DNA from: Pontederia crassipes
Lineage: Eukaryota > Streptophyta > Magnoliopsida > Commelinales > Pontederiaceae
Reading direction: 5' to 3'
DNA length: 64,000 bases
NCBI GenBank assembly: GCA_030549335.1
Contig: JAUKPH010000026.1
Coordinates: 1-64,000 of the forward strand
Positions 25,963 through 37,994 of this stretch are shown piece by piece; position 1 is the first letter of the stretch; every line of letters starts with the position of its first letter. Both the position numbers and the translations under genes were made by a program. Below the pieces are notes generated by a model. That model was not told where the DNA came from, did no database searches, and saw only the letters and a list, made by a program, of their open reading frames with translations.

Positions 25963-26984
25963 AGAAATTTCGCACCGCCGGAAAATTGTCATCCGAGTCC
26001 ATTTTTTCGTCCCAATCATCTCTCCATGCATCAACAGGCACGAAAGTATCGAAAATTTGGCATCTTTTGACAGCGCCAAAAATTTCGCATTTTTTGACCT
26101 TCTTGGCTGAAAACACGAGTAAAAGGCGCGCGCGCGAAATTTCGCACCCCCGGAAAATTTTCATCCGAGTCCATTTTTTCGTCCCAATCATCTCACCATG
26201 CATCAACAGGCACGATAGCATCGAAAATTTGGCATCTTTTGACAGCGTAAAAAATTTCGCGTTTTTTGACCTTCTTGGCTGAAAATACGAGTAAAAGGCG
26301 CACGCGCGAAATTTTGCACCCCCGAAAAATTTTTATCCGAGTCCATTTTTTTGTCCCAATCATCTCTCCATGCATCAACAGGCATGATAGCGTAAAAAAT
26401 TTGGCATCTTTTGACAGCGTCAAAAATTTCACGTTTTTTGACCTTCTAGGCTGAAAACACGAATAAAAGGCGCGCGCGCAAAATTTCGCACCGCCGGAAA
26501 ATTGTCATCCGAGTCCATTTTTCGTCCCAATCATCTCTCCATGCATCAACAGGCACGATAGCGTCAAAAATTTGGCATCTTTTGACAGCGCCAAAAATTA
26601 CGCGTTTTTTGACCTTCTTGGCTGAAAACACGAGTAAAAGGCGCACGCGCGAAATTTCGCACCCCCGGAAAATTTTCATCCGAGTCCATTTTTTCGTCCC
26701 AATCATCTCTCCATGCATCAACAGGCACGAAAGCGTCGAAAATTTGGCATCTTTTGACAGCGCCAAAAATTTTGCATTTTTTGACCTTCTTGGCTGAAAA
26801 CACGAGTAAAAGGCGCGCGCGCGAAATTTCGCACTCTCGGAAAATTTTCATCCGAGTCCATTTTTTCGTCCCAATCATCTCATCATGCATCAACAGGCAT
26901 GATAGCGTCGAAAATTTGGCATCTTTTGACAGCGTCAAAAATTTCGCATTTTTTGACCTTCTTGGCTGAAAACACGAGTAAAAG

Positions 26985-27004
26985 GCGCGCGCGCGAAATT
27001 TCGC
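26985..27004. other. GC-alternating tract fused to a 12 bp palindrome
   Basis: An 11 bp strictly alternating G/C run (26,985-26,995) overlaps the perfect palindrome GCGAAATTTCGC (26,993-27,004). The pair is repeated once per monomer across the window, with the alternating tract varying by a few bases and carrying occasional A or T interruptions. Alternating CG is the classical Z-DNA-prone sequence and perfect dyads can extrude small hairpins; whether either happens here is inference. Confidence 0.8.
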
Positions 27005-27165
27005 ACCCCCGGAAAATTTTCATCCGAGTCCATTTTTTCGTCCCAATCATCTCTCCATGCATCAACAGGCACGAAAGCGTCGAAAATTTGGCATCTTTTG
27101 ACAGCGCCAAAAATTTCGCATTTTTTGACCTTCTTGGCTGAAAACACGAGTAAAAGGCGCGCGCG
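26994..27165. repeat. Representative satellite monomer (172 bp)
   Basis: This copy is close to the common form. Position 1 is the C of CGAAATTTCG. Landmarks in monomer coordinates: palindrome 1-10; second A/T dyad GAAAATTTTC at 19-28; T-tract ending in CG at 40-47; ATGCAT at 64-69; 27 bp subrepeat pair at 83-136; TTGACCTTCTTGGCTG at 132-147; GC-alternating tract at 164-172, continuing into the next copy. Two switches define many classes. Position 61 is A (CTCACC) or T (CTCTCC, as here). Position 114-115 is TC, CC, CA or TA (GCGTC, GCGCC, GCGCA, GCGTA). By hand count the common form has 78 G+C of 172 and 15 CpG. Confidence 0.95.
27076..27129. repeat. 27 bp tandem subrepeat pair inside the monomer
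   Basis: Monomer positions 83-109 and 110-136 are two adjacent copies of a 27 bp unit. Each starts AGCG, has an A5-6/T3 core, then GCAT, and ends TTTTGAC. In the most common monomer form the two halves differ at about three positions (7, 15 and 20 of the unit); in this copy the second half also has GCC for GTC. The pair is present in essentially every monomer. It suggests part of the 172 bp unit arose by local duplication, and it gives a 27 bp register for misalignment, as used in the monomer at 49,175-49,373. Confidence 0.9.
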
Positions 27166-27509
27166 CGAAATTTCGCACCCCCGGAAAATTTTCATCCGAG
27201 TCCATTTTTTCGTCCCAATCATCTCTCCATGCATCAACAGGCAGGATAGCGTCAAAAATTTGGCATCTTTTGACAGCGTCAAAAATTTCGCGTTTTTTGA
27301 CCTTCTTGGCTGAAAACACGAGTAAAAGGCGCGCGCGCGAAATTTCGCACCCTCGGAAAATTTTCATCCGAGTCCATTTTTTCGTCCCAATCATCTCACC
27401 ATGCATCAACAGGCACGATAGCGTGAAAAATTTGGCATCTTTTGACAGCGTCATAAATTTCACGTTTTTTGATCTTCTTGGCTGAAAACACGAGTAAAAG
27501 GCGCGCGCG

Positions 27510-30500
27510 CGAAATTTCGCACCCCCGGAAAATTTTCATCCGAGTCCATTTTTTCGTCCCAATCATCTCTCCATGCATCAACAGGCACGAAAGCGTCGAA
27601 AATTTGGCATCTTTTGACAGCGCCAAAAATTTCGCATTTTTTGACCTTCTTGGCTGAAAACACGAGTAAAAGGCGCGCGCGCGAAATTTCGCACCCCCGG
27701 AAAATTTTCATCCGAATCCATTTTTTCATCCCAATCATCTCTCCATGCATCAATAGGCACGATAGCGTCAAAAATTTGGCATCTTTTGACAGCGTCAAAA
27801 ATTTCCCATTTTTTGACCTTCTTGGCTGAAAACACGAGTAAAAGGCGCCCCCGCGAAATTTCGCACCCCCGGAAAATTTTCATCCGAGTCCATTTTTTCG
27901 TCCCAATCATCTCACAATGCATCAACAGGCACGATAGCGTAAAAAATTTGGCATGTTTTGACAGCGTCAAAAATTTCGCATTTTTTTACCTTCTTGGCTG
28001 AAAACACGAGTAAAAGGCGCGCGCGCGAAATTTCGCACCCCCGGAAAATTTTCATCCGAGTCCATTTTTTCGTCCCAATCATCTCTCCATGCATCAACAG
28101 GCACGAAAGCATCGAAAATTTGGCATCTTTTGACAGCGCCAAAAATTTCGCATTTTTTGACCTTCTTGGCTGAAAACACGAGTAAAAGGCGCGCGCGCGA
28201 AATTTCGCACCCCCGGAAAATTTTCATCCGAGTCCATTTTTTCGTCCCAATCATCTCACCATGCATCAACAGGCACGATAGTGGCGAAAATTTGGCATCT
28301 TTTGACAGCGTAAAAAATTTCGCATTTTTTGACCTTCTTGGCTGAAAACACGAGTAAAAAGCGCGCGCGCGAAATTTCGCACCCCCGGAAAATTTTCATC
28401 CGAGTCCATTTTTTTGTCCCACTCTTCTCACCACGCATCAACAGGCAGGAAAGCGTCGAAAATATGGCATCTTTTGACAGTGTCAAAAATTACGCATTTT
28501 TTGACCTTCTTGGCTGAAAACACGAGTAAAAGGCGCGCGCGCGAAATTTCGCACCCCCGGAAAATTTTCATCCGAGTCCATTTTTTCGTCCCAATCATCT
28601 CACCATGCATCAACAGGAACGATAGCGTAAAAAATTTGGCATCTTTTGACAGCGCCAAAAATTTCGCATTTTTTGACCTTCTTGGCTGAAAACACGAGTA
28701 AAAGGCGCGCCCGCGAAATTTCGCACCCCCGGAAAATTTTCATCCGAGTCCATTTTTTCGTCCCTATCATCTCACCATGCATCAACAGGCACGATAGCGT
28801 AAAAAATTTGGCATCTTTTGACAGCGCCAAAAATTTCGCATTTTTTGACCTTCTTGGCTGAAAACACGAGTAAAAGGCGCGCGCGCGAAATTTCGCACCC
28901 CCGGAAAATTTTCATCCGAGTCAATTTTTTCGTCCCAATCATCTCTCCATGCATCAACAGGCACGAAAGCGTCGAAAATTTGGCATCTTTTGACAGCGCC
29001 AAAAATTTCGCATTTTTTGACCTTCTTGGCTGAAAACACGAGTAAAAGGCGCGCGCGCGAAATTTCGCACCCCCGGAAAATTTTCATCCGAGTCCATTTT
29101 TTTGTCCCAATCATCTCACCATGCATCAATAGGCACGATAGCGTGAAAAATCTGGCATCTTTTGACAGCGTCAAAAATATCGCATTTTTTGACCTTCTTG
29201 GCTGAAAACACGAGTAAAAGGCGCGCGCGCGAAATTTCGCACCCCCGGAAAATTTTCATCCGAGTCCATTTTTTCGTCCCAATCATCTCACCATGCATCA
29301 ACAGGCACGATAGCGTCAAAAATTTGGCATCTTTTGACAGCGTCAAAAATTTCGCGTTTTTTGACCTTCTTGGCTGAAAACACGAGTAAAAAGCGCGCGC
29401 GCGAAATTTCGCACCCCCGGAAAATTTTCATCCGAGTCCATTTTTTTGTCCCACTCTTCTCACCATGCATCAACAGGCAGGAAAGCGTCGAAAATATGGC
29501 ATCTTTTGACAGCGTCAAAAATTACGCATTTTTTGACCTTCTTGGCTGAAAACACGAGTAAAAAGCGCGCGCGCGAAATTTCGCACCTCCGGAAAATTTT
29601 CATCCGAGTCCATTTTTTCGTCCCAATCATCTCACCATGCATCAACAGGCACGATAGCGTCGAAAATTTGACATCTTTTGACAGCGTAAAAAATTTTGCA
29701 TTTTTTGACCTTCTTGGCTGAAAACACGAGTAAAAGGCGCGCGCGCGAAATTTCTCACCCCCAGAAAATTTGCATCCGAGTCCATTTTTTCGTCCCAATC
29801 ATCTCACCATGCATCAACAGGCACGATAGCGTCGAAAATTTGACATCTTTTGATAGTGTAAAAAATTTCGCATTTTTTGACCTTCTTGGCTGAAAACACG
29901 AGTAAAAAGCGCGCGCGCGAAATTTCGCACCCCCGGAAAATTTTCATCCGAGTCCATTTTTTTGTCCCACTCTTCTCACCATGCATCAACAGGCAGGAAA
30001 GCGTCGAAAATATGGCATCTTTTGACAGCGTCAAAAATTACGCATTTTTTCACCTTCTTGGCTGAAAACACGAGTAAAAAGCGCCGCGCGAAATTTCGCA
30101 TCTCCGGAAAATTTTCATCCGAGTCCATTTTTTCGTCCCAATCATCTCACCATGCATCAACAGGCACGAAAGCGTCGAAAATTTGGCATCTTTTGACAGC
30201 GTAAAAAATTTGACGTTTTTTGACCTTCTTGACTGAAAACACGAGTAAAAGGCGCGCGCGCGAAATTTCGCACCCCCGAAAAATTTGCGCCTGAGTCCTT
30301 TTTTTCGTCCCAATCATCTCACCATTCATCAACAGGCACGAAGGTATAAAAAATTTGGCATCTTTTGACTGCGTCAAAAATTTCGAGTTTTTTGACCTTC
30401 TTGGCTGAAAACACGAGTAAAAGGCGCGCGCGCGAAATTTCGCACCCCCGAAAAATTTGTGCCTGAGTCCATTTTTTCGTCCCAATCATCTCACCATGCA

Positions 30501-30948
30501 TCAACAGACACGAAAGCGTCAAAAATTTGGCATCTTTTGACAGCGTCAAAAATTTCGCATTTTTTGACCTTCTTGGCTGAAAACATGAGTAAAAGGCGCG
30601 CGCGCGAAATTTCGCACCCCCAGAAAATTTGCATCCGAGTCCATTTTTTCGTCCCAATCATCTCACTATGCATCAACAGGCACGATAGCGTCGAAAATTT
30701 GGCATCTTTTGATAGCCTAAAAAATTTCGCATTTTTTGACCTTCTTGGCTGAAAACACGAGTAAAAAGCGCGCGCGCGAAATTTCGCACCTCCGGAAAAT
30801 TTTCATCCGAGTCCATTTTTTCATCCCAATCATCTCACCATGCATCAACAGGCACGAAAGCGTCGAAAATTTGGCATGTTTTGACAGCGTAAAAAATTTG
30901 GCATTTTTTGACCTTCTTGGCTGAAAACACGAGTAAAAGGCGCGCGCG
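27510..30948. repeat. Domain 2 block, copy 1 (20 monomers, 3,439 bp)
   Basis: Starts with CTCTCC-type monomers and includes distinctive copies: TTTCCCATTTTTTG with GGCGCCCCCGCG (27.80-27.85 kb), TTGGCATGTTTTGAC, GATAGTGGCGAAAA (28.28 kb), CCCACTCTTCTCACCACGC (28.43 kb), CTCACCATTC with GAAGGTATAAAAAATTT (30.33-30.35 kb) and GATAGCCTAAAAAA (30.71 kb). The same series restarts at 30,949. It is the bridge between domain 1 monomers (left half) and domain 3 monomers with GCGCCTGAGTCC (right half). Confidence 0.85.
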
Positions 30949-31980
30949 CGAAATTTCGCACCCCCGGAAAATTTTCATCCGAGTCCATTTTTTCGTCCCA
31001 ATCATCTCTCCATGCATCAACAGGCACGAAAGCGTCGAAAATTTGGCATCTTTTGACAGCGCCAAAAATTTCGCATTTTTTGACCTTCTTGGCTGAAAAC
31101 ACGAGTAAAAGGCGCGCGCGCGAAATTTCGCACCCCCAGAAAATTTTCATCCGAATCCATTTTTTCGTCCCAATCATCTCTCCATGCATCAATAGGCACG
31201 ATAGCGTCAAAAATTTGGCATCTTTTGACAGCGTCAAAAATTTCCCATTTTTTGACCTTCTTGGCTGAAAACACGAGTAAAAGGCGCCCCCGCGAAATTT
31301 CGCACCCCCGGAAAATTTTCATCCGAGTCCATTTTTTCGTCCCAATCATCTCACAATGCATCAACAGGCACGATAGCGTAAAAAATTTGGCATGTTTTGA
31401 CAGCGTCAAAAATTTCGCATTTTTTTACCTTCTTGGCTGAAAACACGAGTAAAAGGCGCGCGCGCGAAATTTCGCACCCCCGGAAAATTTTCATCCGAGT
31501 CCATTTTTTCGTCCCAATCATCTCTCCATGCATCAACAGGCACGAAAGCGTCGAAAATTTGGCATCTTTTGACAGCGCCAAAAATTTCGCATTTTTTGAC
31601 CTTCTTGGCTGAAAACACGAGTAAAAGGCGCGCGCGCGAAATTTCGCACCCCCGGAAAATTTTCATCCGAATCCATTTTTTCGTCCCAATCATCTCTCCA
31701 TGCATCAATAGGCACGATAGCGTCAAAAATTTGGCATCTTTTGACAGCGTCAAAAATTTCCCATTTTTTGACCTTCTTGGCTGAAAACACGAGTAAAAGG
31801 CGCCCCCGCGAAATTTCGCACCCCCGGAAAATTTTCATCCGAGTCCATTTTTTCGTCCCAATCATCTCACAATGCATCAACAGGCACGATAGCGTAAAAA
31901 ATTTGGCATGTTTTGACAGCGTCAAAAATTTCGCATTTTTTTACCTTCTTGGCTGAAAACACGAGTAAAAGGCGCGCGCG
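30949..31980. repeat. Tandem duplication of three monomers (2 x 516 bp)
   Basis: 30,949-31,464 and 31,465-31,980 carry the same three monomers, including the GGCGCCCCCGCG and TTGGCATGTTTTG copies. They differ by single bases, for example CCCCCAGAAAA near 31,137 against CCCCCGGAAAA near 31,653. Copy 1 of the domain 2 block has this set once. Confidence 0.85.
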
Positions 31981-32152
31981 CGAAATTTCGCACCCCCGGA
32001 AAATTTTCATCCGAGTCCATTTTTTCGTCCCAATCATCTCTCCATGCATCAACAGGCACGAAAGCATCGAAAATTTGGCATCTTTTGACAGCGCCAAAAA
32101 TTTCGCATTTTTTGACCTTCTTGGCTGAAAACACGAGTAAAAGGCGCGCGCG

Positions 32153-33528
32153 CGAAATTTCGCACCCCCGGAAAATTTTCATCCGAGTCCATTTTTTCGT
32201 CCCAATCATCTCACCATGCATCAACAGGCACGATAGTGGCGAAAATTTGGCATCTTTTGACAGCGTAAAAAATTTCGCATTTTTTGACCTTCTTGGCTGA
32301 AAACACGAGTAAAAAGCGCGCGCGCGAAATTTCGCACCCCCGGAAAATTTTCATCCGAGTCCATTTTTTTGTCCCACTCTTCTCACCACGCATCAACAGG
32401 CAGGAAAGCGTCGAAAATATGGCATCTTTTGACAGTGTCAAAAATTACGCATTTTTTGACCTTCTTGGCTGAAAACACGAGTAAAAGGCGCGCGCGCGAA
32501 ATTTCGCACCCCCGGAAAATTTTCATCCGAGTCCATTTTTTCGTCCCAATCATCTCACCATGCATCAACAGGCACGATAGCGTAAAAAATTTGGCATCTT
32601 TTGACAGCGCCAAAAATTTCGCATTTTTTGACCTTCTTGGCTGAAAACACGAGTAAAAGGCGCGCCCGCGAAATTTCGCACCCCCGGAAAATTTTCATCC
32701 GAGTCCATTTTTTCGTCCCTATCATCTCACCATGCATCAACAGGCACGATAGCGTAAAAAATTTGGCATCTTTTGACAGCGCCAAAAATTTCGCATTTTT
32801 TGACCTTCTTGGCTGAAAACACGAGTAAAAGGCGCGCGCGCGAAATTTCGCACCCCCGGAAAATTTTCATCCGAGTCCATTTTTTCGTCCCAATCATCTC
32901 ACCATGCATCAACAGGCACGATAGTGGCGAAAATTTGGCATCTTTTGACAGCGTAAAAAATTTCGCATTTTTTGACCTTCTTGGCTGAAAACACGAGTAA
33001 AAAGCGCGCGCGCGAAATTTCGCACCCCCGGAAAATTTTCATCCGAGTCCATTTTTTTGTCCCACTCTTCTCACCACGCATCAACAGGCAGGAAAGCGTC
33101 GAAAATATGGCATCTTTTGACAGTGTCAAAAATTACGCATTTTTTGACCTTCTTGGCTGAAAACACGAGTAAAAGGCGCGCGCGCGAAATTTCGCACCCC
33201 CGGAAAATTTTCATCCGAGTCCATTTTTTCGTCCCAATCATCTCACCATGCATCAACAGGCACGATAGCGTAAAAAATTTGGCATCTTTTGACAGCGCCA
33301 AAAATTTCGCATTTTTTGACCTTCTTGACTGAAAACACGAGTAAAAGGCGCGCCCGCGAAATTTCGCACCCCCGGAAAATTTTCATCCGAGTCCATTTTT
33401 TCGTCCCTATCATCTCACCATGCATCAACAGGCACGATAGCGTAAAAAATTTGGCATCTTTTGACAGCGCCAAAAATTTCGCATTTTTTGACCTTCTTGG
33501 CTGAAAACACGAGTAAAAGGCGCGCGCG
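32153..33528. repeat. Tandem duplication of four monomers (2 x 688 bp)
   Basis: 32,153-32,840 and 32,841-33,528 each contain GATAGTGGCGAAAA, CCCACTCTTCTCACCACGC, GACAGTGTCAAAAATTACGC and CGTCCCTATCATC. They differ by few bases, such as CTTGACTG for CTTGGCTG near 33,326. Copy 1 of the domain 2 block has the four monomers once. Confidence 0.85.
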
Positions 33529-35965
33529 CGAAATTTCGCACCCCCGGAAAATTTTCATCCGAGTCCATTTTTTCGTCCCAATCATCTCTCCATGCATCAA
33601 CAGGCACGAAAGCGTCGAAAATTTGGCATCTTTTGACAGCGCCAAAAATTTCGCATTTTTTGACCTTCTTGGCTGAAAACACGAGTAAAAGGCGCGCGCG
33701 CGAAATTTCGCACCCCCGGAAAATTTTCATCCGAGTCCATTTTTTTGTCCCAATCATCTCACCATGCATCAATAGGCACGATAGCGTGAAAAATCTGGCA
33801 TCTTTTGACAGCGTCAAAAATATCGCATTTTTTGACCTTCTTGGCTGAAAACACGAGTAAAAGGCGCGCGCGCGAAATTTCGCACCCCCGGAAAATTTTC
33901 ATCCGAGTCCATTTTTTCGTCCCAATCATCTCACCATGCATCAACAGGCACGATAGCGTCAAAAATTTGGCATCTTTTGACAGCGTCAAAAATTTCGCGT
34001 TTTTTGACCTTCTTGGCTGAAAACACGAGTAAAAAGCGCGCGCGCGAAATTTCGCACCCCCGGAAAATTTTCATCCGAGTCCATTTTTTTGTCCCACTCT
34101 TCTCACCATGCATCAACAGGCAGGAAAGCGTCGAAAATATGGCATCTTTTGACAGCGTCAAAAATTACGCATTTTTTGACCTTCTTGGCTGAAAACACGA
34201 GTAAAAAGCGCGCGCGCGAAATTTCGCACCTCCGGAAAATTTTCATCCGAGTCCATTTTTTCGTCCCAATCATCTCACCATGCATCAACAGGCACGATAG
34301 CGTCGAAAATTTGACATCTTTTGACAGCGTCAAAAATTTTGCATTTTTTGACCTTCTTGGCTGAAAACACGAGTAAAAGGCGCGCGCGCGAAATTTCTCA
34401 CCCCCAGAAAATTTGCATCCGAGTCCATTTTTTCGTCCCAATCATCTCACCATGCATCAACAGGCACGATAGCGTCGAAAATTTGACATCTTTTGATAGT
34501 GTAAAAAATTTCGCATTTTTTGACCTTCTTGGCTGAAAACACGAGTAAAAAGCGCGCGCGCGAAATTTCGCACCCCCGGAAAATTTTCATCCGAGTCCAT
34601 TTTTTTGTCCCACTCTTCTCACCATGCATCAACAGACAGGAAAGCGTCGAAAATATGGCATCTTTTGACAGCGTCAAAAATTACGCATTTTTTCACCTTC
34701 TTGGCTGAAAACACGAGTAAAAAGCGCCGCGCGAAATTTCGCATCTCCGGAAAATTTTCATCCGAGTCCATTTTTTCGTCCCAATCATCTCACCATGCAT
34801 CAACAGGCACGAAAGCGTCGAAAATTTGGCATCTTTTGACAGCGTAAAAAATTTGACGTTTTTTGACCTTCTTGACTGAAAACACGAGTAAAAGGCGCGC
34901 GCGCGAAATTTCGCACCCCCGAAAAATTTGCGCCTGAGTCCTTTTTTTCGTCCCAATCATCTCACCATTCATCAACAGGCACGAAGGTATAAAAAATTTG
35001 GCATCTTTTGACTGCGTCAAAAATTTCGAGTTTTTTGACCTTCTTGGCTGAAAACACGAGTAAAAGGCGCGCGCGCGAAATTTCGCACCCCCGAAAAATT
35101 TGTGCCTGAGTCCATTTTTTCGTCCCAATCATCTCACCATGCATCAACAGACACGAAAGCGTCAAAAATTTGGCATCTTTTGACAGCGTCAAAAATTTCG
35201 CATTTTTTGACCTTCTTGGCTGAAAACATGAGTAAAAGGCGCGCGCGCGAAATTTCGCACCCCCAGAAAATTTGCATCCGAGTCCATTTTTTCGTCCCAA
35301 TCATCTCACTATGCATCAACAGGCACGATAGCGTCGAAAATTTGGCATCTTTTGATAGCCTAAAAAATTTCGCATTTTTTGACCTTCTTGGCTGAAAACA
35401 CGAGTAAAAAGCGCGCGCGCGAAATTTCGCACCTCCGGAAAATTTTCATCCGAGTCCATTTTTTCATCCCAATCATCTCACCATGCATCAACAGGCACGA
35501 AAGCGTCGAAAATTTGGCATGTTTTGACAGCGTAAAAAATTTGGCATTTTTTGACCTTCTTGGCTGAAAACACGAGTAAAAGGCGCGCGCGCGAAATTTC
35601 GCACCCCCGGAAAATTTGCATCCGAGTCCATTTTTTCGTCCCAATCATCTCACCATGCATCAACAGGCACGAAAGCATCGAAAATTTGGCATCTTTTGAC
35701 AGCGTCAAAAATTTAGCGTTTTTTGACCTTCTTGACTGAAAACACGAGTAAAAGGCGCGCTTGAAATTTTGCACCCCCGAAAAATTTGCGCCTGAGTCCT
35801 TTTTTTTCGTCCCAATCATCTCACCATTCATCAACAGGCACAAAGGTATCAAAAATTTGGCATCTTTTGACTGTGTAAAAAATTTCGAGTTTTTTGACCT
35901 TCTTGGCTGAAAACACGAGTAAAAGGCGCGCGCACGAAATTTCGCACCCCAGAAAATTTGCATCC

Positions 35966-36690
35966 GAGTCCATTTTTTCGTCCCAATCATCTCACCATGC
36001 ATCAACAGGCACGATAGCGTTGAAAATTTGGCATCTTTTGATAGTGTAAAAAATTTCGCATTTTTTGACCTTCTTGGCTGAAAACACGAGTAAAAAGCGC
36101 GCGCGCGAAATTTCGCACCCCCGGAAAATTTTCATCCGAGTCCATTTTTTTGTCCCACTCTTCTCACCACGCATCAACAGGCAGGAAAGCGTCGAAAATA
36201 TGGCATCTTTTGACAGTGTCAAAAATTACGCATTTTTTTACCTTCTTGGCTGAAAACACGAGTAAAAAGCGCGCGCGCGAAATTTCGCACCTCCGGAAAA
36301 TTTTCATCCGAGTCCATTTTTTCGTCCCAATCATCTCACCATGCATCAACAGGCACGATAGCGTTGAAAATTTGACATCTTTTGATAGTGTAAAAAATTT
36401 CGCATTTTTTGACCTTCTTGGCTGAAAACACGAGTAAAAAGCGCGCGCGCGAAATTTCGCACCCCCGGAAAATTTTCATCCGAGTCCATTTTTTTGTCCC
36501 ACTCTTCTCACCACGCATCAACAGGCAGGAAAGCGTCGAAAATATGGCATCTGTTGACAGTGTCAAAAATTACGCATTTTTTGACCTTCTTGGCTGAAAA
36601 CACGAGTAAAAAGCGCGCGCGCGAAATTTCGCACCTCCGGAAAATTTTCATCCGAGTCCATTTTTTCGTCCCAATCATCTCACCATGCAT
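35966..36690. repeat. Tandem duplication of two monomers (344 bp period)
   Basis: The pair carrying GATAGCGTTGAAAA with GATAGTGTAAAAAA and CCCACTCTTCTCACCACGC recurs 344 bp later. Single-base differences exist (TTGGCATC against TTGACATC; TCTTTTGAC against TCTGTTGAC), so it is older than the duplication at 17.5-18.3 kb. Edges are approximate. Confidence 0.7.
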
Positions 36691-37699
36691 CAACAAGCAC
36701 GAAAGCGTCGAAAATTTGGCATCTTTTGACAGCGTAAAAAATTTGGCATTTTTTGACCTTCTTGACTGAAAACACGAGTAAAAGGCGCGCGCGCGAAATT
36801 TCGCACCCCCGAAAAATTTGCGCCTGAGTCCTTTTTTTCGTCCCAATCATCTCACCATTCATCAACAGGCACGAAGGTATCAAAAATTTGGCATCTTTTG
36901 ACTGCGTCAAAAATTTCGAGTTTTTTGACCTTCTTGGCTGAAAACACGAGTAAAAGGCGCGCGCGCGAAATTTCGCACCCCCGAAAAATTTGTGCCTGAG
37001 TCCTTTTTTTCGTCCCAATCATCTCACCATTCATCAACAGGCACGAAGGTATCAAAAATTTGGCATCTTTTGACTGCGTCAAAAATTTCGCATTTTTTGA
37101 CCTTCTTGGCTGAAAACACGAGTAAAAAGCGCGCACGCGAAATTTCACACCTCCAGAAAATTTTCATCCGAGTCCATTTTTTCGTCCCAATCATCTCACC
37201 ATGCATCAACAGGCACGAAAGCGTCGAAAATTTGGCATGTTTCGACAGCGTAAAAAATTTGGCATTTTTTGACCTTCTTGGCTGAAAACACGAGTAAAAG
37301 TCGCGCGCGCGAAATTTCGCACCCCCGGAAAATTTGCATCCGAGTCCATTTTTTCGTCCCAATCATCTCACCATGCATCAACAGGCACGAAAGCATCGAA
37401 AATTTGGCATCTTTTGACAGCGTCAAAAATTTAGCGTTTTTTGACCTTCTTGACTGAAAACACGAGTAAAAGGTGAGCTTGAAATTTTGCACCCCCGAAA
37501 AATTTGCGCCTGAGTCCTTTTTTTTCGTCCCAATCATCTCACCATTCATCAACAGGCACAAAGGTATAAAAAATTTGGCATCTTTTGACTGTGTCAAAAA
37601 TTTCGAGTTTTTTGACCTTCTTGGCTGAAAAGACGAGTAAAGGGCGCGCGCGAAATTTCGCACCCCCGAAAAATTTGCGCCTGAGTCCTTTTTTTCGTC

Positions 37700-37994
37700 C
37701 CAATGATCTCACCATGCATCAACAGGCACGATAGCGTCGAAAATTTGGCATCTTTTGACAGCGTCAAAAATTTCGCGTTTTTTGACCTTCTTGGCTGAAA
37801 ACACGAGTAAAAGGCGCACGCGCGAAATTTTGCACCCCCGAAAAATTTTTATCCGAGTCCATTTTTTTGTCCCAATCATCTCTCCATGCATCAACAGGCA
37901 CGATAGCGTCAAAAATTTGGCATCTTTTGACAGCGTAAAAAATTTCGCGTTTTTTGACCTTCTTGGCTGAAAACACGAGTAAAAAGCGCGCGCG
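37700..37994. repeat. Island of domain 1 monomer sequence inside domain 3
   Basis: The monomer at 37,823-37,994 has GCACGCGCGAAATTTTGCAC, CGAAAAATTTTTATCCG, a T-tract ending TTTTTGTCCC, and CTCTCCATGC. This combination otherwise occurs only in the TTTTTATCCG class of domain 1, last seen near 26.35 kb. Flanking monomers on both sides are domain 3 type. It could be a transposed or gene-converted fragment, or a relic of a shared ancestor. Confidence 0.8.

Larger units (their letters stand above)
1..27509. repeat. Domain 1: homogenised satellite with multi-kilobase higher-order repeats
   Basis: About 160 monomers belonging to about 16 recurrent classes, each known by shared private changes: ATTAAGCG in place of ATTTCGCG; TTTTTATCCG with TTTTTTTGTCCC; CTTCTAGGCTG with CGAATAAAAGG; CACCGCCGGAAAATTGTCAT; TTGTCTGAAAA; TCATAAATTTCACG with TTGATCTTC; ATTTCGTATT. 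The classes follow one another in a repeated order. CTCTCC and CTCACC versions of the ATGCAT region are interspersed, whereas CTCTCC almost disappears after about 33.6 kb. The marker CACCGCCGG occurs in monomers starting at 1,364, 4,635, 11,000, 14,269, 15,128, 18,740, 19,599, 22,867, 25,963 and 26,479, giving the HOR spacing. Confidence 0.9.
25963..27509. repeat. Decaying end of domain 1
   Basis: Nine monomers. A short 3-monomer spacing separates CACCGCCGG markers at 25,963 and 26,479. TTTTTATCCG and CTTCTAGG monomers recur once more, then come less typical copies (ATTACGCG near 26,598, CACTCTCGG near 26,831, CATCATGCAT near 26,881). The HOR order is lost before the domain 2 block starts at 27,510. 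Confidence 0.7.
30949..35591. repeat. Domain 2 block, copy 2, expanded to 27 monomers (4,643 bp)
   Basis: Repeats copy 1 in order. The offset is 3,439 bp at the left edge, 3,955 after a 3-monomer duplication, and 4,643 after a 4-monomer duplication; it then stays at 4,643 to the end. 20 + 3 + 4 monomers account for the length. Differences from copy 1 are sparse single bases. Confidence 0.85.

Noticed and set aside
27510-35591. Domain 2 duplication as a mobile element
   Set aside because: Its edges fall at ordinary monomer positions and the copies are adjacent and in phase with the 172 bp register, as expected for unequal exchange, not for insertion.
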